A DNA stretch of 64,000 bases from Fermentibacter sp963718745 [NCBI: Candidatus Fermentibacterota bacterium] (GTDB taxonomy: Bacteria; Fermentibacterota; Fermentibacteria; Fermentibacterales): positions 496,001 to 560,000 of the forward strand of contig OY970370.1 of NCBI GenBank assembly GCA_963718745.1, read 5' to 3'. The notes under the pieces are model-generated. The model worked only from the letters and a program-made list of their open reading frames with translations. It searched no databases and had not been told where the DNA came from. Both the position numbers and the translations under genes were made by a program. Positions 1 through 8,657 of this stretch are shown here, in pieces (position 1 is the first letter of the stretch; each line of letters starts with the position of its first letter).

Positions 1-25
1 GGGAACCATGCTGTCGTGCTACCTG

Positions 26-50
26 CTCATTCCGGCCCTGCCGGAATGAG
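26..50. terminator. Perfect 10-bp inverted repeat downstream of the PAS gene
   Basis: The arms CTCATTCCGG and CCGGAATGAG pair perfectly around a 5-base loop. The hairpin lies 23 bases past the stop of the minus-strand PAS gene, where a terminator would be expected. No T-run follows on either strand, so it is either a factor-assisted terminator or an mRNA 3'-end stabiliser. Confidence 0.35.
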
Positions 51-72
51 TGATCTGAAACCTGGAATCGAC

Positions 73-867
73 CTAGCGGGCGGAGTCGGCGAGATCGTTG
101 ATGCTGACCGGTTTGTAGAGGACTGCAGCGTTCCCCAGGATCTCGACTCCCGGGTCCGATATCACGACCGCCCTGCAGCCGGGGCAGGCCCTGACGATCT
201 CCGAGAGGCATGCGTCGGCTTCAGCCTGGTCCCTGGGTGAATCGATGACCACCAGGCCTGCGGGACGGCCGAGAGGGGCCATCGAAAGGGCGAGCTTCGG
301 AGTCGACTCCGCCAGCACCTCGAAGCCCAGCAGCTGGAGCATCTCGCCGGTCGAGCTGTCCCCCGGGCCGCCCGGCGTGACGAGTATGGCCAGGGGCTTG
401 ACCGGACCTGCGGGGGTCGGCCGCCCCGGGGCAGGCGCAACCCTTCTCCCGCCGCGCATCGCCTTCTCCATCTGGTTGTCCAGGAGCACGCTTATGACGG
501 TCCTGACCCCTGCGATGGAGGATGAGGCGGTGTAGAGGCTGCAGGTCACCTGTGCGCCGGCAGCATCGACCAGGGTGGCTTCGGCGGACTTGAGCGCCCT
601 GCCCTGCCTTCCGAGGTCGACCACGAAGGAGAGCCCCGCTTCGTTGAGGGTCTTCCCCATGACTGCGTCCCTCGAGATGCCGAATAGGTCCAGGCAGGAA
701 TCGTTGATCTCGAGAACCCTCCCCGTGGAGGCGTCGGTCACCATCACCGCGACGGGAAGGCTTCTGAAGAGAGCGCTGTTCCCGTCCTGGTCCTGGACCA
801 TCGACAGGGGGAGCGACCTCCCGCCGGACTGGTCTGCGGGATCGGAGGATCCGGCGTTGAACGTCAT
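73..867 (-). CDS. PAS domain protein with C-terminal pseudo-receiver domain
   Basis: Probable cytosolic signalling protein of 264 residues. A PAS domain occupies roughly residues 25-130 (LFRSLPVAVMVTDASTGRV, then GRVLEINDSCLDLFG). After a Pro-rich linker comes a flavodoxin/receiver-like fold starting at KPLAILVTPGGPGD and ending with a VLYKPVS motif that resembles the conserved receiver Lys-Pro. The acidic pocket and phospho-acceptor Asp of a true receiver are not evident, so I call it a pseudo-receiver. There is no kinase, HTH, GGDEF or other output domain, so it probably acts through a partner. I chose the ATG at 867 because AAGGTG lies about 9 bases upstream; a GTG at 879 with a weaker site would add four residues. 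A TATAAC box lies upstream, but no good -35 accompanies it. The ligand and partner are unknown. Confidence 0.75.
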   Translation of the reverse strand: MTFNAGSSDPADQSGGRSLPLSMVQDQDGNSALFRSLPVAVMVTDASTGRVLEINDSCLDLFGISRDAVMGKTLNEAGLSFVVDLGRQGRALKSAEATLVDAAGAQVTCSLYTASSSIAGVRTVISVLLDNQMEKAMRGGRRVAPAPGRPTPAGPVKPLAILVTPGGPGDSSTGEMLQLLGFEVLAESTPKLALSMAPLGRPAGLVVIDSPRDQAEADACLSEIVRACPGCRAVVISDPGVEILGNAAVLYKPVSINDLADSAR

Positions 868-996
868 ACCAGGGAACACCTTACGGTTATAGAGGCGGAG
901 GATCTCATATGTTCGGTCCCATCATGCCGTACAATGCATAAACATGGATGAGAGAGGAAACACCCGGGTCACCGATTCCTGCTGCGGGGAGAGTCC

Positions 997-3000
997 TCAC
1001 GAATCGCAACGCCCCGCCCCGTACCCTCCCATCCTCGCCCCTGCGGTCTGCAGGATCGCCCTTGCAGCTGCGACGGCGACCTCCCTCCGCCTGCTCCGCA
1101 GCAGCGGGAGAAGGGTCCCGGGCCGGACTCCGCCGCGTGCCGCAAGCCTGACCAGCGCTGTCAGGTCCTCCGTCTCGAAGGTCCCCGCACCGCTCTCGGC
1201 GGCATGTGCGATCACTGACAGGAGAGAGGCTCCGGGGAAGAGGTCCCTCTTCTCCATGACAGTGACGGCAAGCCCGAACAGGTACCCGTCGGTCTCTCCG
1301 GCCAGATGCTCTATCTCGATCTGGAGCCTCCTGCCGCCGGGGCCCGGGAGGCCTGCGAGGCAGCGCAGAGCCGGGAGGACGTCTTCGGTACGCAGGAGTG
1401 AACACGCTGACTCCTCGACGAGCTGGAGCGTCGGTCCCGGGATGGCCGACGGGTTCAGCCACTGGAACGCTCCGGCTGCGGCGCGGTTTGAAGGCGCCGA
1501 CCTGCAGAGGAGCAGCGCCGCCTCTTCGGCACCCGATGCGGCTATCGCTCTCCAGAGTGCGCCGGCGGGCTCGAAGGAGGGATCCTCCGCCAGCACGGAG
1601 AGCGGAGCAAAGGCTGCGGGATCGGCCAGGAGGGCGAGCCCCTCGAGAGCAGCCTCCCTCTCCGCCATCGCGTTGCGCGTGCCGGCCGCCTCCCCCGCCC
1701 TGGCGAGGAGCAGCCTCAGCGCCCGGGGTGTGCGCAGGGCGCCCGCCGCCCTGAAGGCGGCCCTCCTCACCCAGGTGCTGGGATCACCGGTCCGAGCCTC
1801 GACCAGTGGCGCGGACTCGCTGTCGCCTGACAGAGCAAGAGCTTCGACCGTCCTCGTCCTGACATGGGGGCTCGGGTCCGAGACGGCCTCCCTGAGGATC
1901 CGGAGCGACACCGGGCAGGCAAGTGATCCGAGGGAAAGTGCGGCGCTCTTCCGGAGCCCGGTCGGAAGGTCACCGGAGAGGATGGCCTCCAGGAGACCTG
2001 ATGCGCGCCTGTCTCCGGCCACCCCTGCAGCCTCGATCACTGCTTTCGCATCAGAGTGATCGGAGGTTCCGCGCTCGAGGAGCGCCATCCATCCCGCTCC
2101 GTCGGAAACCCCGGGGGAAGGCGCTCCGGCGGCGGGAGCGGAAGCCGGAACCGCTCCAGACACTCCCAGGACCATTCCAGAGAGCGTCCTCGGGATCAGA
2201 TCCCCCCTGAGAGCCTTCTTCGCGATCCCGGCCTCCATGGCCAGGTCCTCCAGCGTGGTTCCGCGATTTATGTCGAGGATCACGACGCAGATGTCCACGA
2301 ACGGGAAGAAGCGGAACCGGCCGTGGCGGTCGAGAGTCTCGATCCCGCCCCTCATCCTGTCGTGCTCGGCATAGAAGGCCGGCGCGCGCGACCGGAAGGC
2401 CTCCCTGGCGGCCGACATGCTCTCCTCGATCCGGATGCGTGGTCCGGAACAGACGAAGTCGTCTCCTCCCACATGCCCGACGAAGTTCCCACCGGACTCC
2501 CCCACCAGGATTCCCGAGAGCGTCCTGATCACGGCGTCTCCCCTGGCGAAACCGTAGTAGTCGTTGAAGGGTTTGAAATCGGTTATGTCGACGTAGGCGA
2601 CTGCTCCTGAACCGGCCTCGATCGAGGCGCCCAGCACCGAAGCGATCCTGGTGTTGCCGGGGAGCCCGGTGAGGGGATTCTCCTCTCTTGCAGCGTTTAT
2701 GAGAGCCTGGAGGCGGACGGCGTAGGCGACGGCCGGATCCTCGGGGAGGTCGGGGGGCAGGACGGCCCACGCCCCGGCTTCCAGCCAGGACTCGACTTCG
2801 GCCCGGGGCGCCTGGAGCACCCAGGGAAGGCCTGCTCTGATCCAGGGAGAGGCGAGATCGAGTATCCGCGGGCGCAGGAATCCGGGTCGGATGACGCACG
2901 GGCCGTCCGGGACGAAGGAGGGATCGAAGGCTCCTCCCCTGGGCTCCCGGTCGGGAGCGATGACCAGGACCCGGGAGGGGCCTCGGTCACCCGATTTCAA
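997..3000 (-). CDS. GGDEF-domain protein fused to HEAT-like repeats
   Basis: A 667-residue signalling protein. The first 110 residues look like a degenerate receiver (VLVIAPD, with a VLPPD segment near its end). The GGDEF domain follows, with NPLTGLPGN, YVDITDFKPFNDYYG and HVGGDDF. The signature loop reads GGDDF rather than GGDEF or GGEEF, and no RxxD inhibitory site precedes it, so cyclase activity is uncertain. From about residue 290 to the end the protein consists of Ala/Leu-rich helical pairs (for example LGSLACPVSLRILREAVSD) typical of HEAT or PBS-lyase-type repeats, which bind partner proteins. The start is a TTG overlapping the end of the upstream CNNM gene by 14 bp; its ribosome site is weak. 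By analogy it would make or sense c-di-GMP, with the HEAT part acting as target or sensor scaffold. Confidence 0.8.
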   Translation of the reverse strand: MKSGDRGPSRVLVIAPDREPRGGAFDPSFVPDGPCVIRPGFLRPRILDLASPWIRAGLPWVLQAPRAEVESWLEAGAWAVLPPDLPEDPAVAYAVRLQALINAAREENPLTGLPGNTRIASVLGASIEAGSGAVAYVDITDFKPFNDYYGFARGDAVIRTLSGILVGESGGNFVGHVGGDDFVCSGPRIRIEESMSAAREAFRSRAPAFYAEHDRMRGGIETLDRHGRFRFFPFVDICVVILDINRGTTLEDLAMEAGIAKKALRGDLIPRTLSGMVLGVSGAVPASAPAAGAPSPGVSDGAGWMALLERGTSDHSDAKAVIEAAGVAGDRRASGLLEAILSGDLPTGLRKSAALSLGSLACPVSLRILREAVSDPSPHVRTRTVEALALSGDSESAPLVEARTGDPSTWVRRAAFRAAGALRTPRALRLLLARAGEAAGTRNAMAEREAALEGLALLADPAAFAPLSVLAEDPSFEPAGALWRAIAASGAEEAALLLCRSAPSNRAAAGAFQWLNPSAIPGPTLQLVEESACSLLRTEDVLPALRCLAGLPGPGGRRLQIEIEHLAGETDGYLFGLAVTVMEKRDLFPGASLLSVIAHAAESGAGTFETEDLTALVRLAARGGVRPGTLLPLLRSRRREVAVAAARAILQTAGARMGGYGAGRCDS

Positions 3001-3955
3001 GGCGGCCGAGAGCCTCCACCGGCATGCAGGAAGCCTCCCCGATGATCGCGTCCACTATCAGACCGGAGTCGATCAGCCCCTCGGGCTGGCCGGACGCCCC
3101 CATGATGACGCCGGCCGGCGCCCCCGCCCTCCTGAGATCGTAGAGAACCTTTCCCAGTACGGCGTTCCGCTCGAAATAGGGAAGACCCTCGGTGATCCTG
3201 GACAGGTTCCACTCGCCGGTCTGCCTCAGCAGTGCCGAAGTCCTCACCATCCCGGCCATGGACCTCCCGCCCTGCTCGCACACGAGCAGGAACTTCACGT
3301 CCTCGGCCAGAGCCACCCGCACGGCATCGGCTCTGGAGATGTCTGCCGGGATCGATGGATAACGCTCCAGGGGTCGCATGTGCTGATCGGCGGTCGCAGA
3401 CCCCAGATCGAGCACCCGGTCGGCATCCCTGCCGGCCTCCTCGCCTTCGGAATGGAGATAGGAGCGTACCTCCTCGCGGCTCTCGAAGAATCTCGCGGAT
3501 CCACCTCTCCTCATCAACAGCCGGGGAAGCCAGCCAGCCACGAGGACGACCGGATAGAAGAGGATCCTCATAACCGCGAGCGGGAGGGCCACGCGGTCGA
3601 CTACCGTGTCGCGGAAGGCGAAGGCCGCGTGCTTGGGTATCACCTCGGCGAAGACGAGGATCACTACGGCCACGGCTATCGCAGTGAGCGTCTCGATCCA
3701 CGGCTCGCCCGTCGCCTCCGCCAGCCCGGCCGCGAGGCTCGAGCAGAGCACGGTGCCGACGTTGGTCCCGACCAGGGTAGACGTGAGGTAGCGCTCAGGA
3801 TTCTTCATGAACCAGACCGCCCTGGATGCCCTGGGGTCTCCCTCCCTTGCCCGGGCAAGAGCCCGGATCCTGCTCGCGGCGGAGAACGCGGTCTCGGTTC
3901 CGCTCGAGAAGGCTGTCAGCAGGATGGAGAACAGCATGAGCAGCCAGGAAATCAT
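2987..3955 (-). CDS. CNNM (DUF21)/CBS membrane protein, short form
   Basis: Inner-membrane protein of 322 residues in the CNNM/CorC group, linked to Mg2+ or Co2+ transport or tolerance. It starts MISWLLMLFSILLTAFSSG; the motif FSSGTETAFSAAS is the family signature (S-G-x-E-x-A). Three further hydrophobic segments follow, including VVILVFAEVIPK. The second half is a CBS-type regulatory region that would bind adenine nucleotides. It lacks the C-terminal CorC/HlyC domain of its neighbour, so it is the shorter member of a tandem pair. ATG 3955 overlaps the stop of the upstream CorC-like gene (ATGA), which implies translational coupling and possibly a heteromeric transporter. The reading frame stays open upstream, but that part lies inside the neighbour and has no coding character. 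Confidence 0.85.
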   Translation of the reverse strand: MISWLLMLFSILLTAFSSGTETAFSAASRIRALARAREGDPRASRAVWFMKNPERYLTSTLVGTNVGTVLCSSLAAGLAEATGEPWIETLTAIAVAVVILVFAEVIPKHAAFAFRDTVVDRVALPLAVMRILFYPVVLVAGWLPRLLMRRGGSARFFESREEVRSYLHSEGEEAGRDADRVLDLGSATADQHMRPLERYPSIPADISRADAVRVALAEDVKFLLVCEQGGRSMAGMVRTSALLRQTGEWNLSRITEGLPYFERNAVLGKVLYDLRRAGAPAGVIMGASGQPEGLIDSGLIVDAIIGEASCMPVEALGRLEIG

Positions 3956-5166
3956 GTTCCGTCCGATCCGGTCTTCTCGATCAGGATGCTGCCGATCCTC
4001 CGGCCTTCGACCGAGAGCACCGTCATCCTGATACCGCCGACCTCCATCGTGTCTCCGGGGCCGGGGATGCGGCCGGTGACCTCCTCGAAATAGCCGCCAC
4101 AGGTTTCGGCGTACTCCGGATCGATGTCGCCGTCGAGCATCTTCTCGGCCGTCTCGATCCTGAGGGACGCAGGGATGACGAAGCCGGGTCCGCGCCTGAA
4201 CACCCCGTCGGGCAGGTCCTTCCGACCGCTCATGGCGTGGAAGACCGCGAACTCCAGTATGTCCTCGACGGTCAGTATCCCGATCCAGTCGCCATACTCG
4301 TCGAAGACCGCCCCGAGTCCCGCCCCGCACGAGCGGAGAGTCGCGAGGGCGCCATCCAGCGGGGCGTTCTCCGGGAAGAACTGCATCGGGTAGATCATGG
4401 CCGAGGAGGTATCCCCGCCGGCCAGGATCTCTCTCGAATCGACGAATCCCGCCACCGAGTCACCAGGGTCTTCCAGAAGGGGGTAGCGGGTGAATCCCGT
4501 GGACATGATCTCGGACCTGATCCGCTCCCCGGACCAGCCCTTACGGAGGACGGCGACCTCCGAACGCGGCACCATCGCCTGTCTGCATTGCCTTTCTCCG
4601 AGCGACAGCAGCGAAACCGTGACGAGGGCCTCGTTCCCGAGCACGCCCTCCGAATGGCCCAGCTCCAGCAGGGAGATGATCTCGGCTTCGTTGAGCGCGA
4701 TGGCTCGGCTGCCTCCTCCGAACATCCTGACGAACAGGTGGCTGATCCTCGCGAGAAGCGCCGAGAACAACGACACCAGGCTCACGAAGATCGAGAGGGG
4801 ACGGGAGATGAGGCATGCGACCCTCTGGGCATGGATGGTGGCGTAGGCCTTCGGGGATATCTCGCCGAAGATCAGCAGGAGAAAGGTCATCCCCAGCACG
4901 GAGACTCCGAGGGCGGCCTCGCCTTTTACGAGATCGAGGACCAGCAGGGAGGCGACCGTCGAGGCGGCGACGTTCACCAGAGTGTTCCCGAGCAGTATGG
5001 CCGACAGCAGCCGGTCGGGGCGGCGGAGGAGCGACAGCGCCCTCCTCCCGCCTGCGCTCGATTCGAGCCTCTTCCTCTGGACGTGGTCGAGACTGAAGAG
5101 TGCGGACTCGCTACCGCTGAAGAACGCGGACAACCCCAGGAGGAGGACCAGCAGGGGAAGGCTCAG
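3952..5166 (-). CDS. CorC/HlyC family CNNM-CBS-CorC membrane protein
   Basis: Full-length member of the CNNM/CorC (UPF0053) family, about 404 residues. It has a transmembrane CNNM domain with SAFFSGSESALFSL and IFGEISPKAYA, a CBS pair (MVPRSEVAVL, then VFDEYGDWIGILTVEDILE), and a C-terminal CorC_HlyC domain of about 80 residues (GGYFEEVTGRIPGPGD). The family is linked to Mg2+/Co2+ efflux and is regulated by nucleotide binding to CBS. The start is unusual: between the stop of the NHL gene and the first membrane helix there is no ATG, GTG or TTG. CTG at 5166 overlaps that stop as CTGA and sits 6 bases after a G-rich AGGGGGG. An ATC at 5169, or a TTG inside the first helix, are alternatives. The family assignment is firm; the start is not. 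Confidence 0.85.
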   Translation of the reverse strand: MSLPLLVLLLGLSAFFSGSESALFSLDHVQRKRLESSAGGRRALSLLRRPDRLLSAILLGNTLVNVAASTVASLLVLDLVKGEAALGVSVLGMTFLLLIFGEISPKAYATIHAQRVACLISRPLSIFVSLVSLFSALLARISHLFVRMFGGGSRAIALNEAEIISLLELGHSEGVLGNEALVTVSLLSLGERQCRQAMVPRSEVAVLRKGWSGERIRSEIMSTGFTRYPLLEDPGDSVAGFVDSREILAGGDTSSAMIYPMQFFPENAPLDGALATLRSCGAGLGAVFDEYGDWIGILTVEDILEFAVFHAMSGRKDLPDGVFRRGPGFVIPASLRIETAEKMLDGDIDPEYAETCGGYFEEVTGRIPGPGDTMEVGGIRMTVLSVEGRRIGSILIEKTGSDGT

Positions 5167-6464
5167 GATCGTCCCCCCTGCTGTTCCTCGATCTCGACCA
5201 GATCCATGGTGAAGTCCCGGCTGAAGGTCTTCGCGAAGTAGCCCCTGCTCGAGTATGTGGGCTCGATCCGTATGACCAGCTCCATCTCGCCGCCCTGTAC
5301 CGGATCGCCCAGGACGTCGGTCCCGTCCCATGAAAGGACGAACGATCCCTGGTCCATCCTGCCGTTCTGCAGCGTGGCCACGGCTGTTCCCGACTGGTCC
5401 ATCACCTGCGCGAGCACCATCGATTTCTCCAGGAGGGTCCCGGAAACCTCGAGGCTCCTTCCGGGGGCGGAGAAGCGCCAGAGCTCCAGGTCGGCGCCCA
5501 CCCAGAAATAGCGGGCTCCCTCCCGTTCGGCCACGAAGACCTGTCCGTAGCGCCTCCACATTGCGAGCCCGGTCGGGCGGTCTAACTCGCGATCGCCGGT
5601 TCCGGGGGATCCGAAGCTCGCGATGTATCCGAGATCGGGGTCGAACTTGTGGATCATGCAGGAGATGCTGTCGGAGACCCAGACGTTCCCGTAGTAGTCT
5701 ACCACCGGGTAGTTGAAGCTGGAGCCGCCGCAGTCCGCCAGGACGGCCGTGGCGACCACCTCGCCGCCCTCGATCCGCTGGAGGGCGGTCCCCCCCCGGC
5801 TGACTACGATCACGAAGCTCTCCTCCAGAGCGTTCCAGGCGCCTTCTCCATAGACTGCCACGCCCGAAGGCTCATCCACCGGAATCGTTGCCGGGGTGGA
5901 ATCCGCCGCGGTGTCGTAGATCAGCAGCATGCCGGCGCCCCGGTCAGTCACATAGATGGTCTGCCTGTCTCCCAGGGCGACACCCCAGGGCTCGACGAGC
6001 CCCTCCGAGATGAAGCTCCGAGCCCGCATCCGCGTCCCGCGCCTCTCGAGCACCGCCACCCTGCGGTTGCCGGTGTCGGCCACCACTACCATCCCCGAGG
6101 GATCGGCTGCTATCCCATGGGGTGAGGAGAGCTGGGTATCGCTAGATCCGCTTCCCCCGTAGAGCCCGAGAGTGTACATGTTAGCGTTGTAGATCACGTG
6201 ACCTGAACGGCTGTTCACACCGTAGACGGCGAGCTCGTCGTCGTCCTCCTCCCCGGGGCTGTTCCACTCCGAGAGCTTGACACATGCGAGCCCCTGCGGA
6301 TCGTCGAATCTCACCAGGCCACCGAGGAGCATCGCGAGCTGGTCGGTGCCGGCACGGTATATCCCCATGCAGTGTCCGTAGGGGGGGAAGACCAGGAGGG
6401 TCGGCTCGACGGGATCCGCGACCCATGTGCCTGCGATCCCGAGCAATGCGAAAAGCATGTTCAT
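5163..6464 (-). CDS. Exported NHL/beta-propeller repeat protein with FlgD-like C-terminal domain
   Basis: A 433-residue protein with a short hydrophobic N-terminus (MNMLFALLGIAGTWVADP) that looks like a signal peptide. The middle holds NHL-type propeller blades, for example LSSPHGIAADPSGMVVVADT, VEPWGVALGDRQTIYVTD and DRPTGLAMWRRYGQVFVAE. The last 90 residues (SFVLSWDGTDVLGDPVQGGE) resemble the FlgD Ig-like/CHU C-terminal module that FCB bacteria attach to secreted proteins. It probably acts in the periplasm or on the surface as a binding scaffold. ATG 6464 overlaps the stop of the lytic transglycosylase gene by 4 bp, so the two are co-translated; a cell-envelope role is inferred from that pairing. 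I rejected the 96-residue upstream extension because it lies inside the transglycosylase gene. Confidence 0.8.
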   Translation of the reverse strand: MNMLFALLGIAGTWVADPVEPTLLVFPPYGHCMGIYRAGTDQLAMLLGGLVRFDDPQGLACVKLSEWNSPGEEDDDELAVYGVNSRSGHVIYNANMYTLGLYGGSGSSDTQLSSPHGIAADPSGMVVVADTGNRRVAVLERRGTRMRARSFISEGLVEPWGVALGDRQTIYVTDRGAGMLLIYDTAADSTPATIPVDEPSGVAVYGEGAWNALEESFVIVVSRGGTALQRIEGGEVVATAVLADCGGSSFNYPVVDYYGNVWVSDSISCMIHKFDPDLGYIASFGSPGTGDRELDRPTGLAMWRRYGQVFVAEREGARYFWVGADLELWRFSAPGRSLEVSGTLLEKSMVLAQVMDQSGTAVATLQNGRMDQGSFVLSWDGTDVLGDPVQGGEMELVIRIEPTYSSRGYFAKTFSRDFTMDLVEIEEQQGGRS

Positions 6465-8629
6465 ATCGAAAGCCTCCCATACACCCAAGACGACCTGGTG
6501 ACCCTCTTCACGTACTCCCGCGTCTCGCGGAAGGTTATCCTCTCGATGAACCATTCCGGGTCGGACGCGGAGAAGGAGAGAGAGTCCCTCCACCTCGAAG
6601 CGTTCCCGGGGCCGGCATTGTACGCCGCGAGGACGAGCGGGAGCGCGCCCGAGTATGCGTTCCACTGCCTGTTTATATAGAGGGATCCGTATCTGATGGA
6701 GTTCTCCGGATCGAAGAGCTGGTCGCCCTCCAGGAACGGGAGCGCGTACCATCTCGCAACGTCGTAGGCGGTACCGGGCATCAGCTGGATCAAGCCCTTC
6801 GCGCCGACGGACGAGCAGGCCTCATGGTCGAACGAGCTCTCCTCGCGCATTATGGCGTGGATCAGCGCCGGCTGGAGCGACAGGCCCGCAGTCAGATCGG
6901 AGACCAGGTCGGCGTAGGGCGTCGGGAACTGGAACACGGCTATCGACTCCGGGACCACGCCTCCCCCCGAGTACCTCATACGGGAGTCCAGCGCCCCGCA
7001 CAGCTCGATCGCCTCCTTGTGCTCCCCGAGCATGGACAGGGCCGCGATCCTGGAGGCTGAGTCAGGAAGGGCCGAAAATCTGAGTACGTTCGCAGCCAAT
7101 GTACCGTAACCGGCTGCAGCCAGTTCCACCGCCTCTCCCGGGGGGTTCATCGAGGGGAACGGTGGGGTCCATGCCGGTGAGCCGCCCATCCTGTCTGCGG
7201 CGAGCATGCCGTAGTACTCCCAGGGATGCCCGGCGCTGACCTGCTCCAGCAGACTCGATTGCTCGGCGGATCCGGACGGGAGTGTCCGGGCCGTCCAGTA
7301 CAGCATCTCGTCCCGCCAGAAACCGGCCGGGAACAGGTCGCAGCCCTCGATCCAGAGAACTCGGGCTCCTTCCGGATCACCGCCTGCGAGATGCGCGAAA
7401 CCGCCTCTCCAATAGCAGCTCTCATCGTATTTTCCCGGGCCCTGTGCCTCGATGGCCGCCTCGAACGCCCTGGCAGCCATATCCCACTGCTGCTCCCCGT
7501 CGTGGTAACGACCGGCCAGGAATGCGGATTCGTGGGCAGCCGGATGCGAAGGCCAGGATTCCGCAAACTCCAGATAGGCGCTCCATGCCTCGGAATCCCT
7601 GTCCAGGTCCCTGAGGGCCCTCGCTCTGAAGAGAGCCGCCCTCGCAAGGAGCGAGTCCGGCGAGGAGGGCGGGATGTCATCGCACAGCTCGAGCAGGTCG
7701 GAAGGCTCCGATCGGGCTCTGAGGAGAGCCATCCTCGCGCCTGCCGTGAAGACCGGGTCCACCGACTCATCCACGAGTACGGAGAGCGTCGATGTATGGG
7801 ACGCCAGCGCGAGCGCGTCGGCGACCTCCCAGGAGCGCCTCCAGCCCTGCGCGCCTCTCGAGACGAGGAGCAGGGCGGCCTCTCCGGCAGGTCCGGCCGT
7901 CGAGACCAGGAGCGATCCTGCGATCTGCTCGTCCAGCCTGCCGGTCGCGCCCATGCGGGAGATCTCTAGCAGGTCGGCCTGCTCGGCTCTGCCTGCGCGT
8001 CTCAGGATGCCGATGTTCCTTGCCCAGACTTCCGCGGGGATCGAAAGCCTCTTCCGCATCTCCTCCACCAGCCTGTCGGCCGCATCCGGGAACAGGCAGG
8101 CTACATCGGCGCAAGCCTTCATCTGGTCGTCGGTGAGTGTTCCGGCGGGAGCGACGAGCAGCCTGCAGAGCAATTCAGGCGGGCTCGAGGGTGGTTCGAG
8201 AAGCGCCGGAACAGTCTCGTATCCTGAAAGATAGGCATCCAGGTAGGGATCGGCTGCGATGGAGGCTGCACCCTCCCTGTCCCCCCCCAGGTCGAGGAGG
8301 CTGGTCCGCCAGCCCGCGAGGGAGGTCCCCCACTCGCCTTCGAGGCTGTCGAGGAAGGCGGCTCCTTCCGATTCCAGCCCGCGCGAATGGTAAAGCCCCA
8401 GGATCCTGAAGAGACCCTCGTCCCTCCTGTCCGGGCTGGATTCGAGGATCCGGCACAGTTCCTCCAGCGCTTCGTCCGCCCTTCCGCAGAGCATGAGAGA
8501 ATCCGCTGCGGAGAAGAGGGCCGGCGGGCCAGGGTTGACGAACCCGGCGGTGTCAGGCTCCTCCTCGGGAACGACGCGGTAGCAGGATGACGCGAGGGTC
8601 AGCACCGCAACAAGCAGGAACCTGTCCAG
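6461..8629 (-). CDS. Soluble lytic murein transglycosylase-like lipoprotein
   Basis: Cleaves peptidoglycan between MurNAc and GlcNAc, leaving 1,6-anhydroMurNAc. The 722-residue protein has a long alpha-helical, TPR-like superhelix (for example AHESAFLAGRYHDGEQQWDM) and a C-terminal Slt-type catalytic domain. The catalytic Glu lies in IMREESSFDHEA; the family motifs GAKGLIQLMPGTA and LAAYNAGPGN follow. The N-terminus reads FLLVAVLTLASSC, a lipoprotein signal with lipobox Cys. No ATG starts it: GTG 8605 would cut the signal peptide in half, whereas CTG 8629 sits 6 bases after a perfect AGGAGG and gives a complete signal (reads as MDRFLLVAVLTLASSC), so I chose CTG. Its products would be substrates for the amgK/murU salvage genes in this window. 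Confidence 0.9.
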   Translation of the reverse strand: MDRFLLVAVLTLASSCYRVVPEEEPDTAGFVNPGPPALFSAADSLMLCGRADEALEELCRILESSPDRRDEGLFRILGLYHSRGLESEGAAFLDSLEGEWGTSLAGWRTSLLDLGGDREGAASIAADPYLDAYLSGYETVPALLEPPSSPPELLCRLLVAPAGTLTDDQMKACADVACLFPDAADRLVEEMRKRLSIPAEVWARNIGILRRAGRAEQADLLEISRMGATGRLDEQIAGSLLVSTAGPAGEAALLLVSRGAQGWRRSWEVADALALASHTSTLSVLVDESVDPVFTAGARMALLRARSEPSDLLELCDDIPPSSPDSLLARAALFRARALRDLDRDSEAWSAYLEFAESWPSHPAAHESAFLAGRYHDGEQQWDMAARAFEAAIEAQGPGKYDESCYWRGGFAHLAGGDPEGARVLWIEGCDLFPAGFWRDEMLYWTARTLPSGSAEQSSLLEQVSAGHPWEYYGMLAADRMGGSPAWTPPFPSMNPPGEAVELAAAGYGTLAANVLRFSALPDSASRIAALSMLGEHKEAIELCGALDSRMRYSGGGVVPESIAVFQFPTPYADLVSDLTAGLSLQPALIHAIMREESSFDHEACSSVGAKGLIQLMPGTAYDVARWYALPFLEGDQLFDPENSIRYGSLYINRQWNAYSGALPLVLAAYNAGPGNASRWRDSLSFSASDPEWFIERITFRETREYVKRVTRSSWVYGRLSI

Positions 8630-8657
8630 TTTCGGCCTCCTTCCGCCTGATTGCGGA

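Noticed and set aside
944-2059. Long open frame on the plus strand opposite the GGDEF-HEAT gene
   Set aside because: It is a GC-rich shadow with low-complexity Ser/Ala/Arg sequence, no domain, and it faces a clear coding gene.
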